The position numbers and the translations under genes were made by a program. 64,000 nucleotides of DNA from Xaviernesmea oryzae (lineage in GTDB: Bacteria > Pseudomonadota > Alphaproteobacteria > Rhizobiales > Rhizobiaceae): the NCBI RefSeq assembly GCF_900109605.1, contig NZ_FOAM01000001.1:62001-126000 (forward strand). Reading direction: 5' to 3'. The notes beneath the pieces are model-generated. The model was not told the origin of the DNA, searched no databases, and was given only the letters and a program-made list of their open reading frames with translations. Shown in pieces: positions 48,902-58,803 of the stretch. Positions within the stretch are counted from its first letter, which is position 1, and each line of letters opens with the position of its first letter.

Positions 48902-51900
48902 GCCCGCTTGACGATGGCAAGGTGTCGCCGGACGCCAAGATCGCCCGTTTCGAGGCGCGGCGAAAGATTGCGGTGCATAGGGACAGGCCGGTGGTCCCGC
49001 CGTCCAGCCTGTCCTTCGTGGACATCGGCGCCCGCAGCAATTTCTCCTTTCTGGAAGGCGCCTCGTCCCCGGAAGAGATGGTGGAGCAGGCTGCGCGCAT
49101 GGGCTTGTCCGGCCTGGGGCTGGCCGATCGCAATACGGTGGCCGGGGTGGTGCGCGCCCATGCCCATGTCAAAGGCTTTGAACGTCGGCGGGAGGATGCC
49201 TTTGCCGTGCTGGAAGAGCAGGCGTCGATCCTGCGGCCCGGCGCAGCGCCCGAGCCAGGCAGGGCGGAGAGGCGAGCGGAGGATGACGGCACGGCATCGG
49301 CGGTTCAGACGATCCCCGACGAGCCGATGGCCGGGCAGGCGGGTGCTGCGTCAGAGCCGGCCGCGCCTGAGAAAACCGAGGCGGAGATCAAGCGTGAGGC
49401 AGACCGCATCGCCAAGGCCCGGCGCGATGTGGTTCTGCCGGAGCGCTTCATCTTCCGTCCTGGCACGCGGCTGGTATTTCGCGACGGCACGCCCGAGATT
49501 CTGGCCTTTCCCATAAACCGCGACGCCTGGGGCCGGCTCTGCCGGCTTTTGAGCCAGGGCAATCTGCGCGCCGAGAAGGGAAGCTGCCTGCTGGACGAGG
49601 CCGATCTTCTGGAATGGGGCGAGGGCATTCTTCTGGCCGTGCTGCCCGATGCCGGCTTTCACCATGGACCGGCCGCCGCCCCGCCGGAAACAGGCTCCGC
49701 TGCTGCGGGCGATGGCATGGTGGCGGAAGGGGCAGAGCAGGGAACCGTGACCGAGGAGCCGCAGGACCGGCTGCTGGCGCTTCTCGTCCGGCTCTCACGA
49801 CGCTTTCCCGGCCAGGTTCATCTGGCCCTTTCGCCTGCCTATGACGGGGAAGATGCCTTCCGCTCCGCTTTTCTGGCGGCCATTGCCGAAAAGGCCGGCG
49901 TGCCGCTGATTGCCACCAACCAGCCGCTCTATCACCATCCCGAGCGTCGCTCGCTGGCCGATGTCGTCACCGCTATCCGCGAGGGCATTCCGGTGATGGA
50001 GGCCGGCTTTCGCCTTGCCGCTCATGCCGAGCGTTTCCTCAAGGACGGGCGGGAAATGGCGAGGCTCCTGCGTGCCTTTCCGCAGGCTGTCGACAATGCC
50101 AGCAAATTCTTTAGCCGGCTCACTTTCTCGCTGGACGAGATCTCCCATAATTATCCCGATGAAAGCCAGCCCGGCGAAACCCTGTTCGAGACCTTGAAGC
50201 GCTTGACCTATGAGGGGGCGGACAGACGCTATCCCCAGGGCATGTCCGAGCGCACGAAACGGCAGATCGAGCATGAGCTCGATCTGATTCAGAAGCTCCA
50301 CTATGAGGGCTATTTCTTGACGGTCCATGGCATCGTCCAGCATGCCCGGCATAAGCTGAAGATCCTCTGCCAGGGGCGCGGTTCGGCCGCCAATTCGACC
50401 GTCTGCTATTGCCTCGAAATCACCGAGGTCAATCCCGAGGAGCGTTCACTTCTGTTCGAACGCTTCATTTCCACCGCGCGGGACGAGCCGCCCGATATCG
50501 ATGTCGATTTCGAGCATGCCCGGCGCGAAGAGGTGATCCAGTCGATCTACCAGCGCTATGGCCGCGAACATGCCGGGCTGACGGCGGCGGTGACCAGCTA
50601 TCGCGCGCGCTCGGCCGGGCGCGAGGTGGCCAAGGCCTTCGGCCTGCCGGCCGATATCCAGGCGGCGCTTTCCAATGCCGTCGGCGGTTGGTGGACGGAG
50701 GCCGTGAAGACCGGCGATGCGCGGCTTGCCGGCCTCAACACCGAAGACCCGGCCATCCGCTCTGTTCTTTACCATGCGGCATGTCTTGCGGGCTTTCCGC
50801 GTCATCTGACCCAGCATGTCGGCGGCTTCGTCATCACCCGCGACCGGCTGGACGAGATCGTGCCGATCATGAACACGGCCATGCCCGACCGCTTCATGAT
50901 CGAATGGGACAAGGACGATCTGGACCAGGTGAGCCTGTTCAAGATCGACATTCTCGCGCTGGGCATGCTCACCTGCATGGCCAAGGCCTTCCGGCTGCTG
51001 GAGGACCGCTATGCCGAGCGCCAGTCGCTCGCCAAGCTCTGCATGACGCGTGAACAGGCCGTCTACGACATGATTTGTCGCGCCGATACGATCGGCGTCT
51101 TCCAGATCGAGAGCCGGGCGCAGATGAGCATGCTGCCGCGCCTCAGGCCACAGAAGTTTTATGATCTCGTGATCGAGGTGGCGATCGTCCGTCCCGGGCC
51201 GATCCAGGGCAACATGGTGCATCCCTATCTCAAACGCCGGGAGATGCTGAACCGGGGCGAAACGATCGTCTATGAAGATTCCAAGCTGAAGAATGCGCTG
51301 GAGCGCACGCTGGGCATTCCCCTGTTTCAGGAGCAGGCGATGCAGATCGCCATCGATGCCGCGGGCTTCACGCCGGAAAAGGCCGACCGCCTGCGCCGCT
51401 CCATGGCCACCTTCAAGCGTTCCGGCGAAGTCGCCGGCTTCCGCGACGAGATGATCGAAGGCATGGTCAAGAACGGCTATGACGCGGATTTCGCCGCCCG
51501 CTGCTTCAGCCAGATCGAGGGCTTCGGCGAATATGGCTTTCCCGAAAGCCATGCCGCTTCCTTCGCGCTGTTGGTCTATGCCTCGTGCTGGGTGAAGACC
51601 TATTATCCCGATGTCTTCCTGACGGCGCTCTTAAATTCGCAGCCCATGGGCTTTTATGCGCCGGCGCAGCTTGTCCGCGATGCGTGCGAGCACGGGGTCG
51701 AGGTGCGGCCCGTCGATGTCAACTTCTCGAAATGGGAGACAGTCCTGGAAGAGGGGAGGTGGCGGCGGGATCTGCTGCATTCACGCCACCGTTCGATGGA
51801 CGGCGTCATCTGCACGGGCCATGCCGTCCGTCTCGGCTTTCATCAGGTCAAAGGCCTTTCCGAGGATCGCATCGCCCTTCTCCTGGCGCAGCGCGTCACG

Positions 51901-52710
51901 CCTTATCGCACGGTGCGCGATCTCTGGCTGCGCACGCGGCTGGCACCCTCCGAACTCGAACATCTGGCCGATGCCGATGCCTTTGCTTCCATGGGCCTGT
52001 CGCGACGCGAGGCCGTCTGGGCGGTGCGCGGGCTGGAGCGGGAAGGTCCGGTGGACGCCTTGCCGCTCTTCGATCATGCGGCAAAGATGCCCGGCGATCT
52101 CGTGGCGGAACCCTCCGTCAGCCTGCCGGCCATGGCGCCGGGCGAGGAGGTGATCGAAGATTACCGCGCGCTGCAATTGTCGCTCAAGGCTCATCCCGTC
52201 GCATTCCTGCGCAGCAGACTGCGCGAAAAGGGCGCAGTGCCGGCCATGCGCCTGGCCGAGCTTGCCCATGGATCAGACGTCACGGTCAGCGGGCTGGTGC
52301 TGGTTCGCCAGCGGCCGGGCTCGGCCAAGGGTGTGATCTTCATGACGGTGGAGGATGAGACCGCAAGCGCCAATGTGATCGTCTGGACCGATGTCTATGG
52401 CCGCTTTCGCCGGGAGGTGCTGGGCGCGCGGCTGGTGAAGGTCTCCGGCCGGCTGCAGCGCCAGAACGAGGTGATCCATATCGTCGCCCGGCATCTGGAG
52501 GATCTCACCCCGCTGCTCGGACTTCTCCAGGCCGAGACACGCCGCTTCGGCGTCAGCCCGCGTGCGGACGAGACCCTGTCGGGCTCAGGGGATCCGCGCG
52601 CGAAAAAGGCTGCGATCGAGGCCGAACGCGAAGCGATGAAGCGCCGGCTTGCCGCATCGCAGGCCGAGCCCATAGCCGCCGTCATGCCCAAGGGCCGCAA
52701 TTTTCATTGA
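48898..52710 (+). CDS. dnaE2: Error-prone DNA polymerase DnaE2 (ImuC), enlarged
   Basis: A C-family polymerase that carries out mutagenic SOS synthesis with ImuA and ImuB. At 1270 residues it is about 190 longer than typical DnaE2. The N-terminal PHP domain starts near residue 38 ([23 protein letters not shown]). It is split by a charged, alanine-rich segment at about 100-180 and another of about 30 residues at 258-288. The palm carries [11 protein letters not shown] and the catalytic [16 protein letters not shown]; later motifs are [40 protein letters not shown]-like [30 protein letters not shown] and [10 protein letters not shown]. An OB-fold region is near the C-terminus, which ends MPKGRNFH. 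Confidence 0.95.
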   Translation: MSPLDDGKVSPDAKIARFEARRKIAVHRDRPVVPPSSLSFVDIGARSNFSFLEGASSPEEMVEQAARMGLSGLGLADRNTVAGVVRAHAHVKGFERRREDAFAVLEEQASILRPGAAPEPGRAERRAEDDGTASAVQTIPDEPMAGQAGAASEPAAPEKTEAEIKREADRIAKARRDVVLPERFIFRPGTRLVFRDGTPEILAFPINRDAWGRLCRLLSQGNLRAEKGSCLLDEADLLEWGEGILLAVLPDAGFHHGPAAAPPETGSAAAGDGMVAEGAEQGTVTEEPQDRLLALLVRLSRRFPGQVHLALSPAYDGEDAFRSAFLAAIAEKAGVPLIATNQPLYHHPERRSLADVVTAIREGIPVMEAGFRLAAHAERFLKDGREMARLLRAFPQAVDNASKFFSRLTFSLDEISHNYPDESQPGETLFETLKRLTYEGADRRYPQGMSERTKRQIEHELDLIQKLHYEGYFLTVHGIVQHARHKLKILCQGRGSAANSTVCYCLEITEVNPEERSLLFERFISTARDEPPDIDVDFEHARREEVIQSIYQRYGREHAGLTAAVTSYRARSAGREVAKAFGLPADIQAALSNAVGGWWTEAVKTGDARLAGLNTEDPAIRSVLYHAACLAGFPRHLTQHVGGFVITRDRLDEIVPIMNTAMPDRFMIEWDKDDLDQVSLFKIDILALGMLTCMAKAFRLLEDRYAERQSLAKLCMTREQAVYDMICRADTIGVFQIESRAQMSMLPRLRPQKFYDLVIEVAIVRPGPIQGNMVHPYLKRREMLNRGETIVYEDSKLKNALERTLGIPLFQEQAMQIAIDAAGFTPEKADRLRRSMATFKRSGEVAGFRDEMIEGMVKNGYDADFAARCFSQIEGFGEYGFPESHAASFALLVYASCWVKTYYPDVFLTALLNSQPMGFYAPAQLVRDACEHGVEVRPVDVNFSKWETVLEEGRWRRDLLHSRHRSMDGVICTGHAVRLGFHQVKGLSEDRIALLLAQRVTPYRTVRDLWLRTRLAPSELEHLADADAFASMGLSRREAVWAVRGLEREGPVDALPLFDHAAKMPGDLVAEPSVSLPAMAPGEEVIEDYRALQLSLKAHPVAFLRSRLREKGAVPAMRLAELAHGSDVTVSGLVLVRQRPGSAKGVIFMTVEDETASANVIVWTDVYGRFRREVLGARLVKVSGRLQRQNEVIHIVARHLEDLTPLLGLLQAETRRFGVSPRADETLSGSGDPRAKKAAIEAEREAMKRRLAASQAEPIAAVMPKGRNFH

Positions 52711-52928
52711 CCGGACTCAAGTAGTCCTTCGCTAAATGGTTGTTTCGGCTTACATATCTGATTGCAACTGGAAGGAGAGGCCGTCTTGCGCCTTCGAGAC
52801 CGCCGATCAGGGCCGTCACGATGCGTTTGGCAACGGACCATGCTTTTTTCTTGACAGTGTTGCTCCGCTTTTGAGATACACGAAAAGAACCTTGTCCGTA
52901 ATCGGCCACTTGCTTCTAGGGCGACGCC

Positions 52929-53240
52929 ATGTTGGTTTGCAGCTGCAATTTCATCACCGAACGCGATATCGAACAGACGATCATCGACCTTCTGAATGAA
53001 GACTGTTGGCAGCTCATCGTTCCGGCTAAAGTCTACCATGCCATGAGCAAACGTGGCCGCTGCTGTGGCTGCTTCCCCAATGTCGTCGATATCATCGTGC
53101 GCACGAGCGAGCGGTTTCATGCCGAACGCCACTCGACGGACGAGGAAAAATCGGTATTTTTGGCCCGCCTAAAACAATTCCAGGAAGACAGCAGGAGGGC
53201 AGATCTTGAAAGGCGACACAAAGGTCATCGAGCGGCTTAA
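52929..53240 (+). CDS. bfd: Bacterioferritin-associated ferredoxin-like [2Fe-2S] protein
   Basis: A 103-residue protein of the BFD-like [2Fe-2S] family, which supplies electrons to release iron from bacterioferritin. The four cysteines are in the expected pattern: CSC (C4, C6) near the N-terminus and CCGC near residue 46. The C-terminal part ([24 protein letters not shown]) is a charged helix, longer than in E. coli Bfd. It overlaps bfr by 35 bp, so the pair is coupled. No clear Irr or RirA box was found in the 218-bp upstream gap. Confidence 0.9.
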   Translation: MLVCSCNFITERDIEQTIIDLLNEDCWQLIVPAKVYHAMSKRGRCCGCFPNVVDIIVRTSERFHAERHSTDEEKSVFLARLKQFQEDSRRADLERRHKGHRAA

Positions 53241-53715
53241 TGAGGCGCTTCATCTCGAGCTTGGTGCGGTAAACCAGTACTGGTTGCATTTCCGCCTTCT
53301 TGAAGATTGGGGCTACACGCTCCTGGCCAAGAAGGAGCGGGCCGAATCGATCGAGGAAATGCAGCACGCCGACAAGCTGATCGCGCGCATTATTTTCCTC
53401 GACGGCCATCCGAACCTGCAGACGGTGGCGCCGCTGCGCATCGGCCAGAACGTCAAGGAAGTTCTGGAAGCCGATCTCGCCGGCGAATATGACGCCCGCA
53501 AATCCTACAAGAAGTCGCGCGATATCTGTCACGATGCCGGCGATTACGTGACGATGAAGCTGTTCGAAGAGCTGCTCATCGATGAGGAAGGCCATATCGA
53601 CTTCCTCGAAACCCAGCTTCAGCTGCTCAACTCGATCGGCACGGAACGCTACGGCCAACTCAACGCCGCTTCCGCCGACAAGGCTGAAGTCGGCTCGGAA
53701 GATGCCGGACATTGA
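53206..53715 (+). CDS. bfr: Bacterioferritin
   Basis: A 169-residue four-helix haem ferritin that stores iron as a mineral in a 24-subunit shell. The di-iron ligands lie in [20 protein letters not shown] (E18 region) and [25 protein letters not shown], with the haem-ligand methionine in [23 protein letters not shown] carries the later ligands. The start is the TTG at 53206, supported by GGAGG 7 nt before it and by the family N-terminus [15 protein letters not shown]. Its start lies inside bfd. Confidence 0.94.
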   Translation: MKGDTKVIERLNEALHLELGAVNQYWLHFRLLEDWGYTLLAKKERAESIEEMQHADKLIARIIFLDGHPNLQTVAPLRIGQNVKEVLEADLAGEYDARKSYKKSRDICHDAGDYVTMKLFEELLIDEEGHIDFLETQLQLLNSIGTERYGQLNAASADKAEVGSEDAGH

Positions 53716-53735
53716 TCCGAACCAGAAACAAAAGA

Positions 53736-53830
53736 GCATCAGGCCGATGACGATTTCAGTCTGATGCTGCGAATGGGGCTCGATCTGATGTCGATCAGAT
53801 CGCCGCATCATCTGATCGGCGCATCCCTGC
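53736..53830. repeat. Cluster of small inverted repeats after bfr
   Basis: GCATCAG (53736-53742) / CTGATGC (53761-53767), then GATCTGAT (53782-53789) / ATCAGATC (53794-53801), and further CATCTGATCGGCG. Related CTGAT/ATCAG units recur on both strands within 95 bp. They could act together as bfr 3'-end structure; no long T run is present. Confidence 0.5.
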
Positions 53831-53941
53831 GCCGGTCATCCGACAAGGTGACGGTTGCGCCGCTCCCTCTGCCTCACAGCTGCATGGGCTGGAGTTCCAC
53901 GTGAATCTCTGTCCAAGGCAAAGCGCCGCTTGTTCGCCGCA

Positions 53942-54853
53942 TCACGGCCATTGCGCGCCATTGGCGCTCACATAGAGCGCATGCAGCGATCTGGTCGCCG
54001 TCACGAACAGACGGTTACGCTTCGGCCCGCCAAAGGTCAGGTTCGAGACCCTTTGCGGAAAGGCGATGCGGCCAAGCGACGTGCCCTCGGGCGAAAAAAC
54101 CTGGACGCCCTTTCCCGCCGCCGCCCAGACATTGCCTTGCGTGTCGAGCCGCAGCCCGTCAGGCCCATGCTCCGCATCGAGCGCAAAGAACACGTCGCCG
54201 CCGGATAGACGGCGCCCGCCCTGCACGTCGAAGACCCGTATATGGCGCGGTGCGCCGCTGTCGACCACATAGAGACGGCCTTCGTCCGGCGAGAAAGCGA
54301 GCCCGTTGGGCTGTTCGAAATCCTCCGCCATCGCCTCCACCGCGCCACTTGCCGGATCGATCCGGTAGAGCCGGTTTTTCGCCTGCTCGACCTCCGAACG
54401 ATAACCTTCATAATCGCTGGCGATGCCATAGGTCGGATCGGTAAACCAGACGGCGCCATCGCTGGATACGACGACGTCATTGGGGGAATTCAAGGCTTTT
54501 CCGTCGTAGCGGTCGGCGAGAACGGTAATCGTTCCGTCGATCTCCGTGCGTGTGACCCGCCGCGTACCGTGTTCGCAGGAGACCAGACGGCCCTGGCGAT
54601 CACGCGTGTGGCCATTCGAATAGTTCGAGGCGGCCCGAAAGACCGAGACGGTGCCGAGCCCATCGGCCTCCGGCGCGAAACGCAGCATCCTGGCATTGGG
54701 AATGTCGCTCCACAGGAGAACATTCTGATCGGCAAACCAAACCGGTCCTTCCGCCCAGCGGCAGCCTTCATACAGCAGATCGGGTGCGGCATGATGCTGG
54801 ATCAACGCGGCAAAGCGAGAGTCGTGCTGAGTGTAAAGTGGCGTCTCGGTCAT
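53942..54853 (-). CDS. SMP-30/gluconolactonase/LRE family protein
   Basis: A 303-residue six-bladed beta-propeller of the SMP-30/gluconolaconase family, cytoplasmic, hydrolysing sugar lactones with a divalent metal. The motifs EGPVWFADQNVLLWSDIPNARMLR (metal glutamate in EGPVW), NSPNDVVVSSDGAVWFTDPTYG (N and D metal ligands), FSPDEGRLYVVDSG and GPDGLRLDTQGNVWAA are the blade signatures. It stands alone, so the particular lactone cannot be named. It starts 139 bp downstream of the opp operon on the same strand. Confidence 0.9.
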   Translation of the reverse strand: MTETPLYTQHDSRFAALIQHHAAPDLLYEGCRWAEGPVWFADQNVLLWSDIPNARMLRFAPEADGLGTVSVFRAASNYSNGHTRDRQGRLVSCEHGTRRVTRTEIDGTITVLADRYDGKALNSPNDVVVSSDGAVWFTDPTYGIASDYEGYRSEVEQAKNRLYRIDPASGAVEAMAEDFEQPNGLAFSPDEGRLYVVDSGAPRHIRVFDVQGGRRLSGGDVFFALDAEHGPDGLRLDTQGNVWAAAGKGVQVFSPEGTSLGRIAFPQRVSNLTFGGPKRNRLFVTATRSLHALYVSANGAQWP

Positions 54854-54991
54854 GATCGCTTCCCTCCATCATTAAGTCGCAAGACCTCGATCGCACACCC
54901 CTGGCTCTCTCGCTCCATCCCCGGGATATGGGGTCTGCTCCGTATCGTTTCGATTTTGTGGCCCTCTCCAGACCGTGCAGCCCATCTCCGG

Positions 54992-56629
54992 TCAGCGCGA
55001 ATAGGCCGCGCTGAGCAGGGCCTTGGTATAGGCCTCGCATGGATGATCGAACAGCCCAGCCGTCTCGCCCTCCTCGACGATCCGCCCGGCCTGCATGACG
55101 ATCACATAGTCCGCCATGGCCCTGATGACCGAGAGGTCATGGCTGATGAAGAGATAGGAGAGACCATGACTTTTCTGCAGGCCGCGCAGAAGCTCGATCA
55201 CCTGCCCCTGAACCGAGCGGTCAAGTGCCGATGTCGGCTCGTCCAGGACCACCAGCCGCGGCTTGAGGATGATGGCGCGGGCAATAGCGATACGCTGGCG
55301 CTGGCCGCCGGAAAACTCGTGCGGATAGCGGTTGCGCGCGGAGGGATCGAGACCGACCTCGTGAAGCGCCGCCACGGCTCGGGCGTCGCGTTCGGCTTTC
55401 GAGAGCTGCGGCTCATGAACATAGAGCCCTTCCGTGATGATCTCGCCGACGGTCTGGCGCGGCGAGAGCGATCCGAACGGATCTTGGAAAACGAGCTGCA
55501 TGTCGCGCCTCAAGGGGCGCATCGCCTTGCGGTCGAAATCTGAAATGTCTCGCCCGTTGAAAAGAACGGTGCCGGAGGACGGCGTCAGCTTCAAGAGGGC
55601 GCGCCCAAGCGTCGACTTTCCTGAGCCGGATTCTCCGACCAGACCGATCGTCTGTCCCTGACGCAGACGGATATCGGCCCCATGGACGGCGGTAAAGAGA
55701 CCGGCCTTCTTCAAAAAGCCGCCGCCGGTGCTGTAATCGACGCGCAGCTTGCGGCCTTCGAGGAGAACGGGCTCATCCGGGGCAGGCGGCGCCTTTTCGC
55801 CGCTCGGTTCGGCCTCGATCAGCATGCGGGTATAGTCCGCCTTCGGCCGGGCGAAGACATCGGCCGTCCGGCCCCGCTCCACCACCTCGCCCCGGCGCAT
55901 CACCACCACCCGGTCGGCCACATGGCGTACCACGCCGAGATCATGGGTAATCAGCACCACGGCCATGCCGAAACGCTTCTGCAGGGATTGCAGCAACGTC
56001 AGGATCTGCGCCTGGATCGTTACGTCGAGCGCCGTGGTCGGCTCGTCGGCGATCAGGATGTCGGGCTCGTTGGCAAGCGCCATGGCGATCATGGCCCGCT
56101 GGCGCTGGCCGCCGGAAAGCTCGTGCGGATAGCTGTCGATCCGTCTTGTCGGCTCGGGAATGCCAACGAGTTCGAGAAGTTCCAGCACGCGGGCGCGGGC
56201 GGCGGCTGCCGTTCCTCCGCGATGATGGCGGATCGGCTCGGCGATCTGCCGGCCGATGGGGTAGAGCGGATCGAGCGAGGTCATCGGCTCCTGGAAGATC
56301 ATGGTGATCTTCTCGCCGCGGATGGTGTTCAGCGCCTTCATCGGCAGGCCGATCATCTCGCGGCCGCGATAGAGCGCCGAACCCGTGGCGCGGCCATTGG
56401 CGGCGAGCAGGCCCATGATCGCCATCATCGTCTGGCTCTTGCCGGAGCCGGATTCGCCGACCACGGCCAGCGTCTCGCCCGCTTTCACGTCGAGATCGAC
56501 GCCCTTGACCGCCTCGATCGGCCCGTCAGGCGTGTCGAATCTCACTTTGAGGCCGCGCACCGTCAGCACCGTTTCGGCTTCGACCGCGGTGTTGCTGTCG
56601 GATGTCATCATGTCTGCATGTCCTGCCAT
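54992..56629 (-). CDS. Peptide ABC transporter, fused ATPase (OppDF/DppDF-type)
   Basis: A 545-residue protein fusing two ABC ATPase domains of the oligopeptide/dipeptide family, the arrangement seen in YejF. The first domain has Walker [12 protein letters not shown] near residue 45 and LSGGQRQR; the second has [15 protein letters not shown] and [14 protein letters not shown] near the centre of the C-terminal half. Each half ends in the family C-terminal region ([46 protein letters not shown]). Last gene of the oppA-oppB-oppC-oppDF operon, 12 bp after oppC. Confidence 0.94.
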   Translation of the reverse strand: MAGHADMMTSDSNTAVEAETVLTVRGLKVRFDTPDGPIEAVKGVDLDVKAGETLAVVGESGSGKSQTMMAIMGLLAANGRATGSALYRGREMIGLPMKALNTIRGEKITMIFQEPMTSLDPLYPIGRQIAEPIRHHRGGTAAAARARVLELLELVGIPEPTRRIDSYPHELSGGQRQRAMIAMALANEPDILIADEPTTALDVTIQAQILTLLQSLQKRFGMAVVLITHDLGVVRHVADRVVVMRRGEVVERGRTADVFARPKADYTRMLIEAEPSGEKAPPAPDEPVLLEGRKLRVDYSTGGGFLKKAGLFTAVHGADIRLRQGQTIGLVGESGSGKSTLGRALLKLTPSSGTVLFNGRDISDFDRKAMRPLRRDMQLVFQDPFGSLSPRQTVGEIITEGLYVHEPQLSKAERDARAVAALHEVGLDPSARNRYPHEFSGGQRQRIAIARAIILKPRLVVLDEPTSALDRSVQGQVIELLRGLQKSHGLSYLFISHDLSVIRAMADYVIVMQAGRIVEEGETAGLFDHPCEAYTKALLSAAYSR

Positions 56630-56641
56630 CTCAGCGCCCCT

Positions 56642-57781
56642 TTACCGGTCTCTGGGATCGAGCGCATCGCGCAGGCCATCGCCGACGAAATTCAGCGCAA
56701 ACAGCGTCACCACGAAGAAGATCGAGGGGAAGATCAAAAGCCAGGGCGCCGACTGGATATTGTTGGCTCCTTCGGCAATCAGCGCGCCCCAGCTCGTCAG
56801 CGGCGCCTGCACCCCGAGGCCGAGGAAGGACAGGAAGCTTTCGAGCAGGATGACCTTCGGCACGATCACGGTGACGAAGACGACGACGGGGCCAATAGTG
56901 TTGGGAATGATGTGCCGGCGAATGATCTGCCAGTCGGACAAGCCGAGCGATTCAGCCGCGCCGACGAATTCGCGCCGCTTCAGCGCCAGCGTCTGCCCGC
57001 GCACGATGCGGGCCATGTCGAGCCATTCCACGGCGCCGATCACCAGGAAGATCAGGATGAATGAGCGGCCGAAGAAGACGACGAGCAGCACGACGAGGAA
57101 GACGAAGGGTAGGGAATAGAGGATTTCGACGAAGCGCATCATCACATTGTCGATCCGCCCGCCGAGATAGCCGGCCGTGGCGCCATAGACGACGCCGATC
57201 CCCAGCGAAACCAGGCTGGCGAGCACGCCGACGGCGATCGAGATCTGCCCGCCGAGCATGACGCGCACGAGGAGGTCCCGGCCGTTGGAATCGGTCCCGA
57301 ACGGGAAGTATTCGCGCGTCACCCGGCCTTCGACGATCAGCTTGCGGCCGTCCTCCTGCGTCTCCTTGACGGTGGTGTCGTCGAATTCATTGGCGCGGTC
57401 GATATAGCGCGTGGTGCGCGGATCGATCGGCTGGTCGGCGCCAAGCGTCGCGGTAAAGCTGTGGCCTTCGACCGTGAAGCTTTCCAGCCTCACGCGCGCC
57501 CGCTGCACCGCGCTTTCCATCGCGCCTTGCAGGGTCTCGGCGCCCGGCCTTGGCGAGAGGCTCGGCGGTACGGAGACGTAAGAAGGGAAGACCTGATCAT
57601 AGGCATGGTCCGAGAAAAGCGGACCGACGAAGGAAAACAGCGCCACCAGCACCAGAACGATGCTGCCGGCAATCGCCGCGCGGTTGCGCCGGAAGCGGCG
57701 CATGGCGAGCGAAAACAGGCTGCGGCCGCGTGTTTCCGGCGCGTGCGGAGCAAGGCTCGGCATCTGGGCGAGATCACTCAT
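56642..57781 (-). CDS. Peptide ABC transporter permease (OppC-type)
   Basis: A 379-residue inner-membrane permease of the binding-protein-dependent family. The N-terminal cytoplasmic tail and RFRRNRAAIAGSIVLVLVALFSFVGP are followed by an insertion of about 100 polar residues between the first helix and GTDSNGRDLLVRVMLGGQISIAVG, facing the periplasm. The EAA loop is EFVGAAESLGLSDWQIIRRHIIPN. It overlaps the oppB-type gene by 8 bp. Confidence 0.92.
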   Translation of the reverse strand: MSDLAQMPSLAPHAPETRGRSLFSLAMRRFRRNRAAIAGSIVLVLVALFSFVGPLFSDHAYDQVFPSYVSVPPSLSPRPGAETLQGAMESAVQRARVRLESFTVEGHSFTATLGADQPIDPRTTRYIDRANEFDDTTVKETQEDGRKLIVEGRVTREYFPFGTDSNGRDLLVRVMLGGQISIAVGVLASLVSLGIGVVYGATAGYLGGRIDNVMMRFVEILYSLPFVFLVVLLVVFFGRSFILIFLVIGAVEWLDMARIVRGQTLALKRREFVGAAESLGLSDWQIIRRHIIPNTIGPVVVFVTVIVPKVILLESFLSFLGLGVQAPLTSWGALIAEGANNIQSAPWLLIFPSIFFVVTLFALNFVGDGLRDALDPRDR

Positions 57782-58697
57782 GGCGCACCCTCGGATCGAG
57801 CAGGCCGTAAAGAAGATCGACCACCAGGTTGAAGACGATGACGAAGATGGCGATCAGCACCACCGTGCCCATAACCAGCGTGTAATCGCGATTGATCGCG
57901 CCGATGACGAAATAGCGCCCAACGCCGGGAATGGTGAAGATCGATTCGATCACGGCCGAGCCGGTGAGCAATGCCGCCGCGCAGGGGGCGAGATAGGAGA
58001 CGATCGGCAGCAGCGCCGCGCGCATCGCATGAGTGACGATCACGGTACGGGGCGGCAGGCCATAGGCACGGACAGTGCGGATATGGTCCGCATGCAGCGC
58101 CTCGATCATCGCGCCGCGCATCAACCGGGCGAAGACGGCCAGCTGGGGCAGGGCCAGCGCGATGGTCGGCAGGATCAGGAATCGAAGCGATCCATCACCC
58201 CAGCCACCCGCCGGCAGCCAGGCGAGGAGGACGGCGAAGATCAGCGTCAGCACCGGACCGACGACGAAATTCGGCACGGTGACGCCCACCGTCGAGACCG
58301 ACATGACCAGGAGATCGGTCAAACTGTTCTGGCGCAAGGCCGCATAGGTGCCAGCCGCCACGCCGCCGATCAGCGCGACGAGCAGCGCCATCATGCCGAG
58401 CCTGATCGAATAGGGCAGACCCATGGCGATCAGCTGGTCCACCGTATTGTCGCGATAGACATAGCTGGGGCCGAAATCGCCCTGCACGACATTGCCGAGA
58501 TAACGCAGATATTGCTGCCACAGCGGCAGATCGAGCCCATAGGCGCGGTTGAGATTCTCCATGGTCTGAGGCGGCAGCGGCCGCTCCAGATTGAACGGGC
58601 CGCCAGGGGCGAACCGCATCATGAAGAAGGAGATGGTGACGACGATGAACAAGGTCGGAACCGCGCTCGCCAGCCGGCGAAGGATGAAGGAAATCAT
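57774..58697 (-). CDS. Peptide ABC transporter permease (OppB-type)
   Basis: A 307-residue OppB-type permease with six predicted helices, starting MISFILRRLASAVPTLFIVVTISFFMMRFAPGGPF. The EAA loop is HADHIRTVRAYGLPPRTVIVTHAMRAALLPIV, and the C-terminus ends YGLLDPRVRHE. AGGAG lies 6 nt before the ATG at 58697; the frame is open further upstream without family similarity. It follows the binding-protein gene by 106 bp on the same strand. Confidence 0.94.
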   Translation of the reverse strand: MISFILRRLASAVPTLFIVVTISFFMMRFAPGGPFNLERPLPPQTMENLNRAYGLDLPLWQQYLRYLGNVVQGDFGPSYVYRDNTVDQLIAMGLPYSIRLGMMALLVALIGGVAAGTYAALRQNSLTDLLVMSVSTVGVTVPNFVVGPVLTLIFAVLLAWLPAGGWGDGSLRFLILPTIALALPQLAVFARLMRGAMIEALHADHIRTVRAYGLPPRTVIVTHAMRAALLPIVSYLAPCAAALLTGSAVIESIFTIPGVGRYFVIGAINRDYTLVMGTVVLIAIFVIVFNLVVDLLYGLLDPRVRHE

Positions 58698-58803
58698 GTC
58701 CCGCTCCTGGACCTCGAACAAGGGCCACGCCCTGCCCGGCTTAGCCCTCTCAAGGGAGGAACCGGACAGGACGCAGCCCATTGCGCAAGACGCTCTGCTT
58801 CTC

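Noticed and set aside
53894-53909. parS-like AGTTCCACGTGAATCT near the lactonase gene
   Set aside because: Four mismatches to the consensus, and far from the parAB region. Weak matches near 63490 and 63924 were also rejected.
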